DNA of 64,000 nt from Marine Group II euryarchaeote MED-G35. GTDB lineage: Archaea > Thermoplasmatota > Poseidoniia > Poseidoniales > Thalassarchaeaceae. Position 1 is the stretch's first letter. Each line of letters opens with the position of its first letter. This document shows positions 47,518 to 57,064 of this stretch, piece by piece. A program made the translations under genes and the position numbers. The stretch lies in NCBI GenBank assembly GCA_002457155.1, contig NTJS01000001.1, positions 66,534-130,533 of the forward strand. The letters run 5' to 3'. The notes beneath the pieces are model-generated. The model had not been told where the DNA came from, ran no database searches, and saw only the letters and a list, made by a program, of their open reading frames with translations.

Positions 47518-48948
47518 ATGCGAGATGGAGAACCGGAAGGTGATGGAGGCAAACTGGAAGATGTGGATGAGTGGCAACTCTATGCCTCAGCAGGATACGC
47601 CTCATCCGAACTAGAATCCGAAGAGATAGAGTCAGAAGAAGGCTCCTCGGAGGAGATATGGTTTGATGGCGATGACTTGGAATTCGAGGGCAGCACAGTG
47701 AATTGGGACTCTCCGCCTTGCCCCGCTCCTTTGGGTATAGCCCATGTGATCAAGATTGGAGTTTGTGACCATTGTTTAGCTCGAGTTTCAGGATTCCACT
47801 CCAAAGGATCTGGACCTGATTCCGGCTCATCAATCAGGGAAGAGGCCTTCTTGAGGGATTCAGAATTGGAGTCAAAAATTTTCCAGGACTATTGCCCTCT
47901 ATGTGAGAATCTATTCGACGATATAGAAAATATCGTGGACAGAGTGTTCGAAACCCTTTCCAACACAGAGTTCTCGACGATGCAATTTGGAATTCATCTG
48001 CCAAAGGATCTCGTACAAGAGGAGGATCGAATCAGAAGCAAGTATGGAGCACCCGGGTCGTATCATCTCAAGGGGGCTATTGTAGAATCGATTCACGAGA
48101 GAATCAGGAGCCTCGATAAGAAAGTAGATTTCGTCAAGGAGAAACCAGATGTAATGGTTCTAGTTGACGGTTTGACGCTAAGGGTCGACGTAGATGTGAG
48201 GCCAATTTTCCTCTATGGGAGGTATAGGAAAATCTCACGTGGAATACCGCAAACACGTTGGCCTTGCCGGGCTTGTAGGGGGAGAGCTCAGGGTTGCGAA
48301 TCCTGTGATGAGACAGGTCTTCAGTACACTGACTCGGTACAAGATTTGATTGGCGAGCCGATTAGGGATGCCCTTGACGCAGAGGACACATCATTCCATG
48401 GGATGGGAAGGGAAGACATCGATGTCAGGTGCCTTGGTTCAGGTCGTCCATTCGTCTTGGAAGTCAAGAAGCCGTCAAAGAGGACACTACCAGTCGAAGA
48501 CTTGGTCGAGTTGGTAAAAGGACATGCTCGGGAGAAGGTTGAGGTCGACAGCTTTACCTGGTGCACAAGGAAGAAAGTCAACGAGGTAAAACAGTCTAGG
48601 TCAGAGAAGACCTACACGATTAGATTCAGAGCAGAGGGCTCACTTGACAATGAAACCGCGGAAAAATCGATCCTATCGCTAGATGGTCAAGTAATCGATC
48701 AAGAAACACCACAGAGGGTATCTCATAGGAGGGCTGCAAAGATAAGAAGAAGAAAAATCACTTCCATCGACAAAGTAAGCTTCGAAGGGGATGATGAGAT
48801 AGAAATCACCCTGAGATGTGAAGCTGGAACCTACATCAAGGAACTGGTGCACTCTGACGAGGGCAGAACCACTCCATCCGTTCAAAGCGTTCTAGGAACG
48901 GATTGCGAAGTCATTTGGCTAGATGTGCTCGAGATTCACTCCGAATGA
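47518..48948 (+). CDS. pus10: tRNA pseudouridine synthase Pus10
   Basis: 'GVCDHCLARVSG', 'CPLCENLFDD', 'PCRACRGRAQGCESCDETGLQYTDSVQDLIGEP', 'TYIKELVHSDEGRTTPSV'. ORF open from 47329 but its first part overlaps DUF971; Met at 47518 preferred. Confidence 0.88.
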   Translation: MRDGEPEGDGGKLEDVDEWQLYASAGYASSELESEEIESEEGSSEEIWFDGDDLEFEGSTVNWDSPPCPAPLGIAHVIKIGVCDHCLARVSGFHSKGSGPDSGSSIREEAFLRDSELESKIFQDYCPLCENLFDDIENIVDRVFETLSNTEFSTMQFGIHLPKDLVQEEDRIRSKYGAPGSYHLKGAIVESIHERIRSLDKKVDFVKEKPDVMVLVDGLTLRVDVDVRPIFLYGRYRKISRGIPQTRWPCRACRGRAQGCESCDETGLQYTDSVQDLIGEPIRDALDAEDTSFHGMGREDIDVRCLGSGRPFVLEVKKPSKRTLPVEDLVELVKGHAREKVEVDSFTWCTRKKVNEVKQSRSEKTYTIRFRAEGSLDNETAEKSILSLDGQVIDQETPQRVSHRRAAKIRRRKITSIDKVSFEGDDEIEITLRCEAGTYIKELVHSDEGRTTPSVQSVLGTDCEVIWLDVLEIHSE

Positions 48949-49023
48949 GTGGGAAAATGACATCCGAGTCCTTAAGAACGCCCCACAGGTCGCCCGAATT
49001 CGCGATAATGGAGCAGTGAGAGC

Positions 49024-49317
49024 ATGGTCACTAGGACAAAGGGAACTAGACAGGGTACTAGAAGCATCCTCAGGAAGGACAAGAGGGAGCGTAGGAGACT
49101 GTTTATCAGCAGGTCGATGCACACATATCAGGAAGGCGATAAGGTTGCGATTGTACTCGATGGTGCTCAGCAGAAGGGTATGCCTCACAGACGTTTCCAA
49201 GGAAGGACCGGCGTAATCTCAGGCTCTCAGGGAAGAGCGTTTGTGATTAGGGTCGCCGATGGCAATATGATGAAGACCGTGGTGGCCCGACCTGAACATC
49301 TCAGACCGATTGAGTAG
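49024..49317 (+). CDS. rpl21e: Ribosomal protein L21e
   Basis: 'MVTRTKGTRQGTRSILRKDKRERRRL...YQEGDKVAIVLDGAQQKGMPHRRFQGRTGVISGSQGRAFVI'. Confidence 0.95.
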   Translation: MVTRTKGTRQGTRSILRKDKRERRRLFISRSMHTYQEGDKVAIVLDGAQQKGMPHRRFQGRTGVISGSQGRAFVIRVADGNMMKTVVARPEHLRPIE

Positions 49318-49326
49318 GTGAAAATA

Positions 49327-49689
49327 ATGACTGAGAAAGAATTCGTTGACTTTGCTAGTGTTAGAGACAGGCTTCTGGAGGCAATCGAGAGGAGAGGAGA
49401 AATTTCCTACGAGCAGACGATGGCACTACAACATGCGGAATGGAAGGCCAGCGCCAGTGGACACCCATCTGGGGACATCAAGACCGATCCAGCCGTCTAC
49501 TCTACACTATTTGCCGCCTTGATGGAAAACGAGAAATTGAAGCAGTACCCCGAAGTTTCGTCAAAGATAGCCGAGCTCTCACCTCTCACAGTTTCTAATT
49601 TAAGAGTGATCATCGCTAGCAAGAGAATCGCAATGGACACCTCGGAAATAGAAGAAGTCATCACCGTGATCCGACAACATGTCCTATAG
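49327..49689 (+). CDS. rpoF: RNA polymerase subunit F (Rpo4)
   Basis: Rpb4-like 'VRDRLLEAIERRGEISYEQTMALQHAEWKA...LTVSNLRVIIASKR'; conserved position after L21e. Confidence 0.85.
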   Translation: MTEKEFVDFASVRDRLLEAIERRGEISYEQTMALQHAEWKASASGHPSGDIKTDPAVYSTLFAALMENEKLKQYPEVSSKIAELSPLTVSNLRVIIASKRIAMDTSEIEEVITVIRQHVL

Positions 49690-50324
49690 TGTTCAAAGCA
49701 CTTCCAAACAACTCATTCATGAGGGAGAACCATTCTGGAGAGTTGGAGATTATGCAGCCCGAGGATTCCAAAGACCCCGACGAGGAGGGCAAAGACCCTT
49801 TCCACGGAGAGGCTAGGCTGAGGATTCTTGACATACAAGAAAGAAGACCAGTCGGCCATGAGATTCAATGCATTAGCGAACCATCTTTGTACCTGCTAAG
49901 AGCAAGAGTAAGCAACATAGATGGAATATCAGTGGGGGAGACAATCGAAATTTCCTTGGAAAGCATCGGATCCCTCTCGGAAGTGCGACTCAAGGATCTC
50001 ACCGGTACCTCGCAGCAAGAGCTAATCACTGGTCTTTCAAATTCAATTCAAGCAGACCCAGAAAGGCATATCTCATTTTACAACAGTGCAGGACCAATGT
50101 CCCTGAAATTCCACTCGTACCAGTTATTATCCGGCATTGGAAACTCAAAGGCCATTCAGATGGTCCAAAAGAGGGGTATTGCGGGTTGGCAAACATTCGA
50201 AGATGTCGACGAGGCTTGTGGCATTGAGTCGATCAGACTCCTAGCAGAAAGGTACGTCAAGGAGATGGAGGATGTTGCACAGACTCCCCGCTTACTTGAT
50301 TTGCTAGTCCGTACAGAGAAGTGA
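49689..50324 (+). CDS. DUF655 family predicted RNA-binding protein
   Basis: 'LRILDIQERRPVGHEIQCISEPSLYLLRARV' and HhH 'HSYQLLSGIGNSKAIQMVQKR'; conserved rpoF-DUF655-ksgA order. Confidence 0.85.
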   Translation: MFKALPNNSFMRENHSGELEIMQPEDSKDPDEEGKDPFHGEARLRILDIQERRPVGHEIQCISEPSLYLLRARVSNIDGISVGETIEISLESIGSLSEVRLKDLTGTSQQELITGLSNSIQADPERHISFYNSAGPMSLKFHSYQLLSGIGNSKAIQMVQKRGIAGWQTFEDVDEACGIESIRLLAERYVKEMEDVAQTPRLLDLLVRTEK

Positions 50325-50325
50325 C

Positions 50326-51237
50326 ATGGAGCCGTTGGGGGGCCTCGATACTCGCCTTCTAGTCGACCTTCTCAGAGATCGGATAAGTCCCAGCAAATCG
50401 CTAGGTCAGCATTACTTGGTCGATGATGAGGTAATTGAGAGGACCATTCGTCTTACTGAAGAATTCGACTCCTCTCTTTCGGATGATTCCCACGTACTGG
50501 AGGTTGGTCCAGGGCCGGGGTCACTAACCCTAGCACTACTTCGAAGCGACTCAAACGTCACAGCAATAGAGATCGATAAGAGGTCTGTGGAACACCTGAC
50601 GCGGGTATTCCTGGAAAGCAAAGAATCCCTGACTATTGAGCAAGCAGATGCAGTTTCAGAAAGATGGCCAAAAGGAATTACCCACGTTATCTCAAACCTT
50701 CCCTATCAAATCTCGAGTCCAATAGTTGACAGGATCACGAAATACCACTCCACGGAACCAATTCAACTCTCCATTCTCCTTGTCCAGGAGGAGTTCGCCC
50801 AGAGGATGGCGATGTTCTCCGCCCCATATGATATCGGCCCATTGGGGTTGAATCTATGGCTAGACTTCGATGTCTCCATGGATATGAAGGTCTCTCCAAG
50901 CTCATTCAGCCCATCCCCACGCGTGCAATCCAGGCTCGTGGTGCTGAAGCCAGCAAGCAGACCGGAGGCAGATGGGATGAACAAGCAATTGTTCAGGATC
51001 ATCACCAGGCACTGCTTCTCGAATCGAAGGAGGAAGATGAGGACCCTACTTTCCAAACCACCATCCAGAATCTCCAGAGTATCTGGATGGCACCGGGACA
51101 GATGGACGAAATCAGCATCAAAACTTCTCTCTTCCAACCACCCTGAGTTGGAAGATGGTTGGGCGGATCTAAGACCAGAGAATTTAGAGCCAATAGACTG
51201 GATCACGATTGTCGCGGCAATCTCCTCAGATGGGTAA
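50326..51237 (+). CDS. ksgA: 16S rRNA (adenine) dimethyltransferase KsgA/Dim1
   Basis: 'SLGQHYLVDDEVIERT', 'VLEVGPGPGSLTLALL', 'VISNLPYQISSPI'. Confidence 0.95.
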   Translation: MEPLGGLDTRLLVDLLRDRISPSKSLGQHYLVDDEVIERTIRLTEEFDSSLSDDSHVLEVGPGPGSLTLALLRSDSNVTAIEIDKRSVEHLTRVFLESKESLTIEQADAVSERWPKGITHVISNLPYQISSPIVDRITKYHSTEPIQLSILLVQEEFAQRMAMFSAPYDIGPLGLNLWLDFDVSMDMKVSPSSFSPSPRVQSRLVVLKPASRPEADGMNKQLFRIITRHCFSNRRRKMRTLLSKPPSRISRVSGWHRDRWTKSASKLLSSNHPELEDGWADLRPENLEPIDWITIVAAISSDG

Positions 51238-51330
51238 TTCTGGACAATTTGACATCGACTTGATAGAGGCCCCCCCCTTCCGAGGGTCAGCCTAGGTGGA
51301 GATGTTACCTGAGCCAATGGGAGGGATTTA

Positions 51331-52419
51331 GTGGCAAAGAAGGACACCTATCTCGCTCTGTTGAGGAGGGGAATCGATGAGACCACTGCTCAAATCCTCG
51401 CTGACGGAGGAATCAAGATTGGCGATCTCAAGAAGTTAGACTCTGAAACTCTAATCAACAACTACGGCATCAAGAAAGAGGTAGCGAAGTCGGTTCTCGA
51501 TGCAGTAAAGGCGGGCCCAAGATCCTCAGGAAGACAGCGATTCCTCGCCGATATCCTCTCTGATGACAAGAAGAAGGTAGACAAGATCGAGGAGACTCGC
51601 TTCAAGCGCGAGCAGAAAGACATCTATGCGGAATTGCAGGAGAAGAAGGAACAACTCCGTCTCGCAAGGGTCGAGGACTTCAGAAACAAGAAACTCGTGA
51701 TGAACAGGCTAGGCAAGACGATTGAGTTGATCGTCAAGTTGGAGAACAACCTTGACGACGAATCCAAGGACGAGCAGAGATCGAAGATCAGGGATCAACT
51801 CGAGACCCGAGGACTAGAGGCGGCAAGGGATCACGAGATGCTCGAACTCGCCGGGACCCCACAGGATATCGTAGACTTCCGGAGGAAGATCGCACCGGTT
51901 CTCTGCCTCCATGCCTGTCCCCACTGCGGAGAGGAGATGGACCCAAGAGGGAGCAACATCATGGAAAGCCCCTCGGATTTCTCCTTCGTCTGCTGGGACT
52001 GCGAGGAGGAGTTCCACGCTGCCATGGCCCAATCGGTCGAAGGCAGACTCAGCAACGGATCCAGGATAACAATCGATCCGAAGATGAAGCCACGCCTGCC
52101 AGTCATCAAGCCCCCGAAGAAGGACAAGTCCGCCTCAATCACGGATCTGATGATGAGGGACCTGGAGTCAGCAGGTGCCTCGGCAGAGGAACTGGAGGCG
52201 GCATTGGAAGCGAGCACGCTCTCAGGGGTCCTGATGAGCATCGACGAGTGGATAGACCAGACGATCGCCGCCAAGGGATACATCCAGGCACAGGAGGACA
52301 GGGAGGAGTTCATCATCGCCACCGGAGCAGGAGCCACGAAGTTCAACAAGTGGATGAAGAAGGCCGGACTGAGGTTCAACAAGCAGACTGGTAGATGGAC
52401 TCGGTGGGAGGACCGGTGA
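51331..52419 (+). CDS. Hypothetical protein: HhH-like N-terminus, coiled coil, zinc ribbon
   Basis: 'GIDETTAQILADGGIKIGDLKKLDSETLINNYGIKKEVAKSVLDAVK', central charged helices, 'CPHCGEEM...CWDCEEEF'. GTG start preceded by GGGAGGG. Confidence 0.7.
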   Translation: MAKKDTYLALLRRGIDETTAQILADGGIKIGDLKKLDSETLINNYGIKKEVAKSVLDAVKAGPRSSGRQRFLADILSDDKKKVDKIEETRFKREQKDIYAELQEKKEQLRLARVEDFRNKKLVMNRLGKTIELIVKLENNLDDESKDEQRSKIRDQLETRGLEAARDHEMLELAGTPQDIVDFRRKIAPVLCLHACPHCGEEMDPRGSNIMESPSDFSFVCWDCEEEFHAAMAQSVEGRLSNGSRITIDPKMKPRLPVIKPPKKDKSASITDLMMRDLESAGASAEELEAALEASTLSGVLMSIDEWIDQTIAAKGYIQAQEDREEFIIATGAGATKFNKWMKKAGLRFNKQTGRWTRWEDR

Positions 52420-52426
52420 ATTCGGG

Positions 52427-52552
52427 ATGTCCAGCTTCCTGGTCTCCCTCACTGTGTCTGTAATCGGAATCTCGGTAATGTCATGGTGGCTCTACTCCCG
52501 GATCTCCCAGAAGCTCGCTGAGGTCGGGGAGAGGAACAACTGGGAAGAATGA
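52427..52552 (+). CDS. Small membrane protein (41 aa)
   Basis: Manual translation: MSSFLVSLTVSVIGISVMSWWLYSRISQKLAEVGERNNWEE*; single TM; absent from the ORF track because of its size. Confidence 0.4.
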   Translation: MSSFLVSLTVSVIGISVMSWWLYSRISQKLAEVGERNNWEE

Positions 52553-52572
52553 TCTTCCAGTGTAAACAGAGA

Positions 52573-52875
52573 CTACTCATTGATTGCTGCTGTCCATCTA
52601 TCCGATTGTGGGACCCCAACAATCTCGATATGGCACGCGAGAACTCCCCGCTGCTTCCTCAAGACCCCCCTGAGGTCAATCAGATCATCGAGACAACAAG
52701 GACAATGCGGATTGCTGGGCCTTATCCAGAGCTCCACGATTCCAGCATCATCTATCTCAACTCCCTTCAATATCGATGGATCGGTAATCGGCTTCCCATG
52801 GGGGTCGTCCCGCTTCCTCAGTGTCCTTGCTACGGTCCTATGCACTGCTCCGGAGGTTTCACTCATGTCTACCAC
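52573..52875 (-). CDS. MIP18/PaaD (DUF59)-like Fe-S assembly protein, tentative
   Basis: 'ITDPSILKGVEIDDAGIVELWIRPSNPHCPCCLDDLIDLRGVLRKQRGVLACHIEIVGVPQSDRW' resembles the DUF59 pattern. Confidence 0.5.
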   Translation of the reverse strand: MVDMSETSGAVHRTVARTLRKRDDPHGKPITDPSILKGVEIDDAGIVELWIRPSNPHCPCCLDDLIDLRGVLRKQRGVLACHIEIVGVPQSDRWTAAINE

Positions 52876-54122
52876 TGAATCAAACTAGGGAGCCTATCGC
52901 CCGATGTGAGGCATTCCATGCCCTCATTCGTCCTTGACCAAGTGTCCTCGATACCAATCGCCCCCTCTTCGTGGATCACCTTCGGCTCTATTGCCATGGT
53001 CCCTCCCAATTCGAGGGGACGATCGAACCCCTCTGCAACAACCGGGGTCTCATCAAGCTCCAATCCAACCGAATGGCCTAGGAAACTCGCCTGTTCGGGG
53101 CTAATCCCCATCAGGTTCTCGCCATGACCCATCTCCTCAGCAGCCTCCCTGCCCACGATCCACGCACTCGAGCAGTCTTCCCCCCTGCCCAGGCTTCTCC
53201 TGACTATCGCCCCAATCTCGATCATGCCATCCAACCTGTTCCGCCATTCCTCCCCTAGATGGCCAGAATGGAACATCCTGGTACAATCGGAAACATAGCC
53301 CCTGTGAACGTGAACAATGTCAACCAACACCGGCTCGCCCTCCTTGACCTTGGAGAAACCGGCACCGAGGGGGGAAATCGGACTGCCACCAACCCCACCG
53401 ACGGCCGAATCGAAGAACGAGGGGACCCTGCCGGATCTCCCCGCGGCGATTACTACCCTGTCGCAGTCCATAGGCCACTTCCTCATCCTGATCCTCCCTC
53501 CGAAGCCAGAGGCCCTGCTGACATCTTCTGCAACGCCGGCCATCTCCAACTCGGTTTTCCCCGTACCACCGGAATCGCGAATGGACTCGAACATGGAGTG
53601 GTTGATCTCACCACTCTCCCGGATCATCGATAATTCCCATTCCGATTTCACCTCCCTCAGTTTGAATAGGGTATTCGTGCAATCCCGAGAAGGCCCTTCC
53701 AGGCCTTCCATCTTCCCGTTAATGAAACTCCAACGGCTCTGAGGAACCTTTGACCCCGTCATCGCTGGCCTCTGAACGCATCCGGACTTCGCCAACATGC
53801 CAGACAATTCGCCCATCCGGGGGTGCTCCTCTGTCAGGTGGGGGCAGTCCCCTGCTCCCCCTTCGTACGAGGCCCTTGCAACCGACCTGCGGACTAGGTG
53901 CCTCGTTTGTATGCCAGTACCCTCAGCCCCAATCAGGATGGCGGAGTTCTGACGACCTCCTGTGAGCCAGTACAACTCAACCGGGTCCTCGATGTAGGCA
54001 GACTCGATCCCTTCCCCTGCTAGGGCAACTGACAGCCTTCCCTGCCTGTCCTCTAACTCCGAGACAGGCACTCTCCAGTCTTCCCCATCAGGCCCGACTA
54101 GAGTCGATGTATCCCATTCCAC
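52869..54122 (-). CDS. M24 family (Xaa-Pro-type) metallopeptidase
   Basis: 'LVDIVHVHRGYVSDCTRMFHSG', 'FLGHSVGLELDETPVV', 'LGGTMAIEPKVIHE'. Confidence 0.88.
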   Translation of the reverse strand: MEWDTSTLVGPDGEDWRVPVSELEDRQGRLSVALAGEGIESAYIEDPVELYWLTGGRQNSAILIGAEGTGIQTRHLVRRSVARASYEGGAGDCPHLTEEHPRMGELSGMLAKSGCVQRPAMTGSKVPQSRWSFINGKMEGLEGPSRDCTNTLFKLREVKSEWELSMIRESGEINHSMFESIRDSGGTGKTELEMAGVAEDVSRASGFGGRIRMRKWPMDCDRVVIAAGRSGRVPSFFDSAVGGVGGSPISPLGAGFSKVKEGEPVLVDIVHVHRGYVSDCTRMFHSGHLGEEWRNRLDGMIEIGAIVRRSLGRGEDCSSAWIVGREAAEEMGHGENLMGISPEQASFLGHSVGLELDETPVVAEGFDRPLELGGTMAIEPKVIHEEGAIGIEDTWSRTNEGMECLTSGDRLPSLIQW

Positions 54123-54220
54123 ATTCTACCTTGGATTGCCATGACAGAAAGGATTTTTGGGTCAAAAGGAACCAGAAAATCATCCACAACGGCCAAAACC
54201 ACCCCCCTTGTGGAGGAGAC

Positions 54221-55486
54221 GTGGAAGGGGTCCTCACCCTCGAAGACGTTGACCTAGCAGGGAGAACCGTTCTCTACAGAGTTGATGTCAACTCCCCTCT
54301 GGAACCCTCCACTGGAAGGCTGCTTGATGATGGGAGGCTAAGGGGGGTGATCCCTACTCTGGAGGCTCTCGAACCATCAAAGGTGGTGATCCTGGGACAT
54401 CAGTCGAGACCAGGTAAATCCGACTTCACAAGCATGTCTAGGCATTGCGAGAGACTTTCTGAGATTCTGGAGAGGCCAATAAAATTCGTATCAGATGTCT
54501 GTGGGGACGAGGCAATCGAGGAGATTAGCAAAATGTCAGACGGGGAGATCATCTTCCTAGACAATGTTAGGAAGAACGAGGAAGAGTACGGTGTAAAGTA
54601 CAACTCGAACGAGGATACGGAGGTTACCGACATCGTTGCCAGGCTTTCCTCGGTCTCAGACGCATTCGTCACGGATGCATTTGCAGCGGCTCACCGCAGA
54701 TCGCCAACTCTAACCGGATTCACCAACTCTCTCCCATGTATCGCGGGGACTCTGATGGAGAAGGAGATCAGCAGTCTGAGAACGGCATTGAGGGACCCCC
54801 CCAGCCCGTACCTCGCGATCCTCGGAGGAGCAAAATGCGACGACTCAGTCAGGGTGGCGTTGAACCTCATCTCGAAGGGAGAGGTAGACAGAATAGCCTT
54901 CGTAGGAGTTACTGGCAATTTGATGCTCTGGATCGATGGTAATGATATCGGGGAGATAAACAGGGATTTCATCCGCAACTCACTTGGTGACGACTTCGAA
55001 ATAGCATGGGAGATGGCTGAGAGGATACTCTCAGAGCACCCAGATAAGGCATTCCTCCCCATTGACGTAGCCGTAGAGTCCGATGGGAGGAGAACCCCAC
55101 TATCCATTGATGACCTGCCTACCGAGGACCCGATATACGATGTCGGGATAGAGACTCTGAGGGCACTCAAGCCACTAGTGGAGAATGCGGGGTGCATTCT
55201 ATGGAACGGCCCAGCTTCGTACTTCGAACTTCCAGAATTTGCTTTCGGCACTATCGAGATTCTCAATATGTGCACCGAGACTAATGCAATGACGATTATT
55301 GGAGGGGGCCACACAAGTGCGTTGGTGAACAGCAGGGGGGCCGCGACTCTGGTCTCTCACAACAGTACAGGCGGTGGTTCAACTATGAGTTTCCTATCCG
55401 GCGAACCAATGCCTGTTATCGCATCTCTGAAAGACTCCTGCAGGAAGCATAGCGATGACTTAGAGGGCCTGGGACTAGCATCTTGA
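54221..55486 (+). CDS. pgk: Phosphoglycerate kinase
   Basis: 'TVLYRVDVNSPL', 'VILGHQSRPG', 'IFLDNVRKNEEEY', 'LAILGGAKCDDSV'. GTG start preferred over the longer ORF start at 54107, which overlaps the divergent M24 gene. Confidence 0.93.
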   Translation: MEGVLTLEDVDLAGRTVLYRVDVNSPLEPSTGRLLDDGRLRGVIPTLEALEPSKVVILGHQSRPGKSDFTSMSRHCERLSEILERPIKFVSDVCGDEAIEEISKMSDGEIIFLDNVRKNEEEYGVKYNSNEDTEVTDIVARLSSVSDAFVTDAFAAAHRRSPTLTGFTNSLPCIAGTLMEKEISSLRTALRDPPSPYLAILGGAKCDDSVRVALNLISKGEVDRIAFVGVTGNLMLWIDGNDIGEINRDFIRNSLGDDFEIAWEMAERILSEHPDKAFLPIDVAVESDGRRTPLSIDDLPTEDPIYDVGIETLRALKPLVENAGCILWNGPASYFELPEFAFGTIEILNMCTETNAMTIIGGGHTSALVNSRGAATLVSHNSTGGGSTMSFLSGEPMPVIASLKDSCRKHSDDLEGLGLAS

Positions 55487-55563
55487 TGGAGCCACTGGGG
55501 AGATTCGAACTCTCGGCCTTCTGATTACGAATCAGACGCTCTACCGGGCTAAGCTACAGTGGC
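55487..55563 (-). tRNA. trnT: tRNA-Thr (anticodon CGT), encoded CCA
   Basis: Minus strand GCCACTG-TA-GCTTAGCCCGGTAGAGC-G-TCTGATTCGTAATCAGA-AGGCC-GAGAGTTCGAATCTCCC-CAGTGGC-T-CCA; acceptor and anticodon stems pair fully; discriminator T fits archaeal tRNA-Thr. Confidence 0.93.
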
Positions 55564-55630
55564 AGCGAATCGCCCACCTTGGATTCTGCCATAAGAGAAC
55601 CGGTGGGGCCAACGACTGCCACTTCGCGAA

Positions 55631-57016
55631 TCACTTCAGCTTGCCAATGTTGGCGACATGGCCAATCCTATCTTCTATGTCTGCTAGAATTTCATCCAAG
55701 GAGGGCTGATCCTTTGCCTCGGCCCTCATCACCAGAATCGGCTCCGTGTTACTGGGGCGACAGAGGAACCAACCTCGTTCATACCTGACTCTGATCCCAT
55801 CAACCTCTGAGAATTCCATGTCTGAATAGGCCTGCTTCACAGCAGCCATCACCTCTTCTCTCTCTCCGTCTAGTGGGACCTTCCCCTCATCAGTTGAGGG
55901 ATACTCGGGCATGAAATCGAATCTTTCTGAGAAATTGACTCCCCCTTGGTCGGGAGCAGGGCCCATACTCACGATCTTCAGGAGTCTAGCGGCGTTGTAT
56001 ATGGAATCATCAAAGCCATCCCAGTGGTCATTCATGAAGAAGTGGCCAGACATTTCCCCTGCCATCGACGAACTAGGATTCTCCCTCAACTCCAACTTCA
56101 TGAAAGTATGACCAGTTCTGACCATCTTGGGAATCCCACCGAATCCGAGGATTGCTTCCTCCAGAGCCATGCTACACTTGACGTCGAAGAAGATGGTCCT
56201 CTCCTCCTCTGAAGAGTCTTCATCGGTTTTCTCCAGCACTTCTTTGACAAATATCCCCATCAACCTGTCAGGATGAATGAAACTGCCGTTTTCATCTACC
56301 ACTCCCAAGCGATCCCCATCCCCATCCATCCCGATTCCGAACTCTGCACCGTTTTCGACTACTGCCTTTCCAAGGTCGGTCATGTTCTCCTTCCTCGTTG
56401 GGTCTGGGGGATGGTTTGGAAACGAATTATCCCAGTCGCAGTAGATTGGAATCACATCCACCCCTAGTCTCTCTAGGGTCCTAAGTGCCAATGGCCCAGG
56501 AACAGCATTCCCACAATCCAGCACTACTCTGACATTCCTCGAAGGCTTCCCCACACTTTCCACAACCGCCTCGATGTAGGAATCCTCGTAGTCTCCCAAA
56601 TGCTGGTAGGAGCCATCACCGGTTCTGAACTCGCCAGCCTCGAAGGTCCTCCTGATATCTTGCAGGACCTCCCCTCCTAGTGGCATTTTTCCCTGACAGA
56701 TCTTGAAACCGTTGTATTGGGGTGGGTTGTGACTGGCAGTAATGGCTACTGCGGCATCCACAGGGAGGTCGACCGTCGACCTGTATAGGACACCAGTCGT
56801 GGAGATCCCCAGATCAATGACATCCGCTCCCGCCGACCTAAGTCCGCTCACAAAGGCCTCGTGATAACTTGGACTGGACTCGCGAATGTCTCTTACTAGG
56901 GAGACGCTACTTGCTCCTAGGTGGGTAGCAATAGCCTTCCCTAGTCGTTCGGAAAATTCAACATCCAACTCATCGCCGGCAATCCCCCTGATGTCATATG
57001 CCTTGAAAACGCTCAT
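55631..57016 (-). CDS. Phosphomannomutase/phosphoglucomutase
   Basis: 'FKAYDIRGIAGDEL', 'VAITASHNPPQYNGFKI', 'GIGMDGDGDRLGVVDENG'. Confidence 0.94.
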   Translation of the reverse strand: MSVFKAYDIRGIAGDELDVEFSERLGKAIATHLGASSVSLVRDIRESSPSYHEAFVSGLRSAGADVIDLGISTTGVLYRSTVDLPVDAAVAITASHNPPQYNGFKICQGKMPLGGEVLQDIRRTFEAGEFRTGDGSYQHLGDYEDSYIEAVVESVGKPSRNVRVVLDCGNAVPGPLALRTLERLGVDVIPIYCDWDNSFPNHPPDPTRKENMTDLGKAVVENGAEFGIGMDGDGDRLGVVDENGSFIHPDRLMGIFVKEVLEKTDEDSSEEERTIFFDVKCSMALEEAILGFGGIPKMVRTGHTFMKLELRENPSSSMAGEMSGHFFMNDHWDGFDDSIYNAARLLKIVSMGPAPDQGGVNFSERFDFMPEYPSTDEGKVPLDGEREEVMAAVKQAYSDMEFSEVDGIRVRYERGWFLCRPSNTEPILVMRAEAKDQPSLDEILADIEDRIGHVANIGKLK

Positions 57017-57064
57017 TCAACCCCACCTATCTGACACTCGCAATCACATATGTATAGAAATATT

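Noticed and set aside
51272-51279. C8 homopolymer considered as a frameshift/phase-variation tract
   Set aside because: Lies in the intergenic region between ksgA and the next gene, so no coding consequence is visible.
54107-54220. N-terminal extension of Pgk (MYPIPHSTLDCHDRKDFWVKRNQK...)
   Set aside because: Overlaps the divergent M24 gene start and has no Pgk similarity; GTG at 54221 is a more plausible start.
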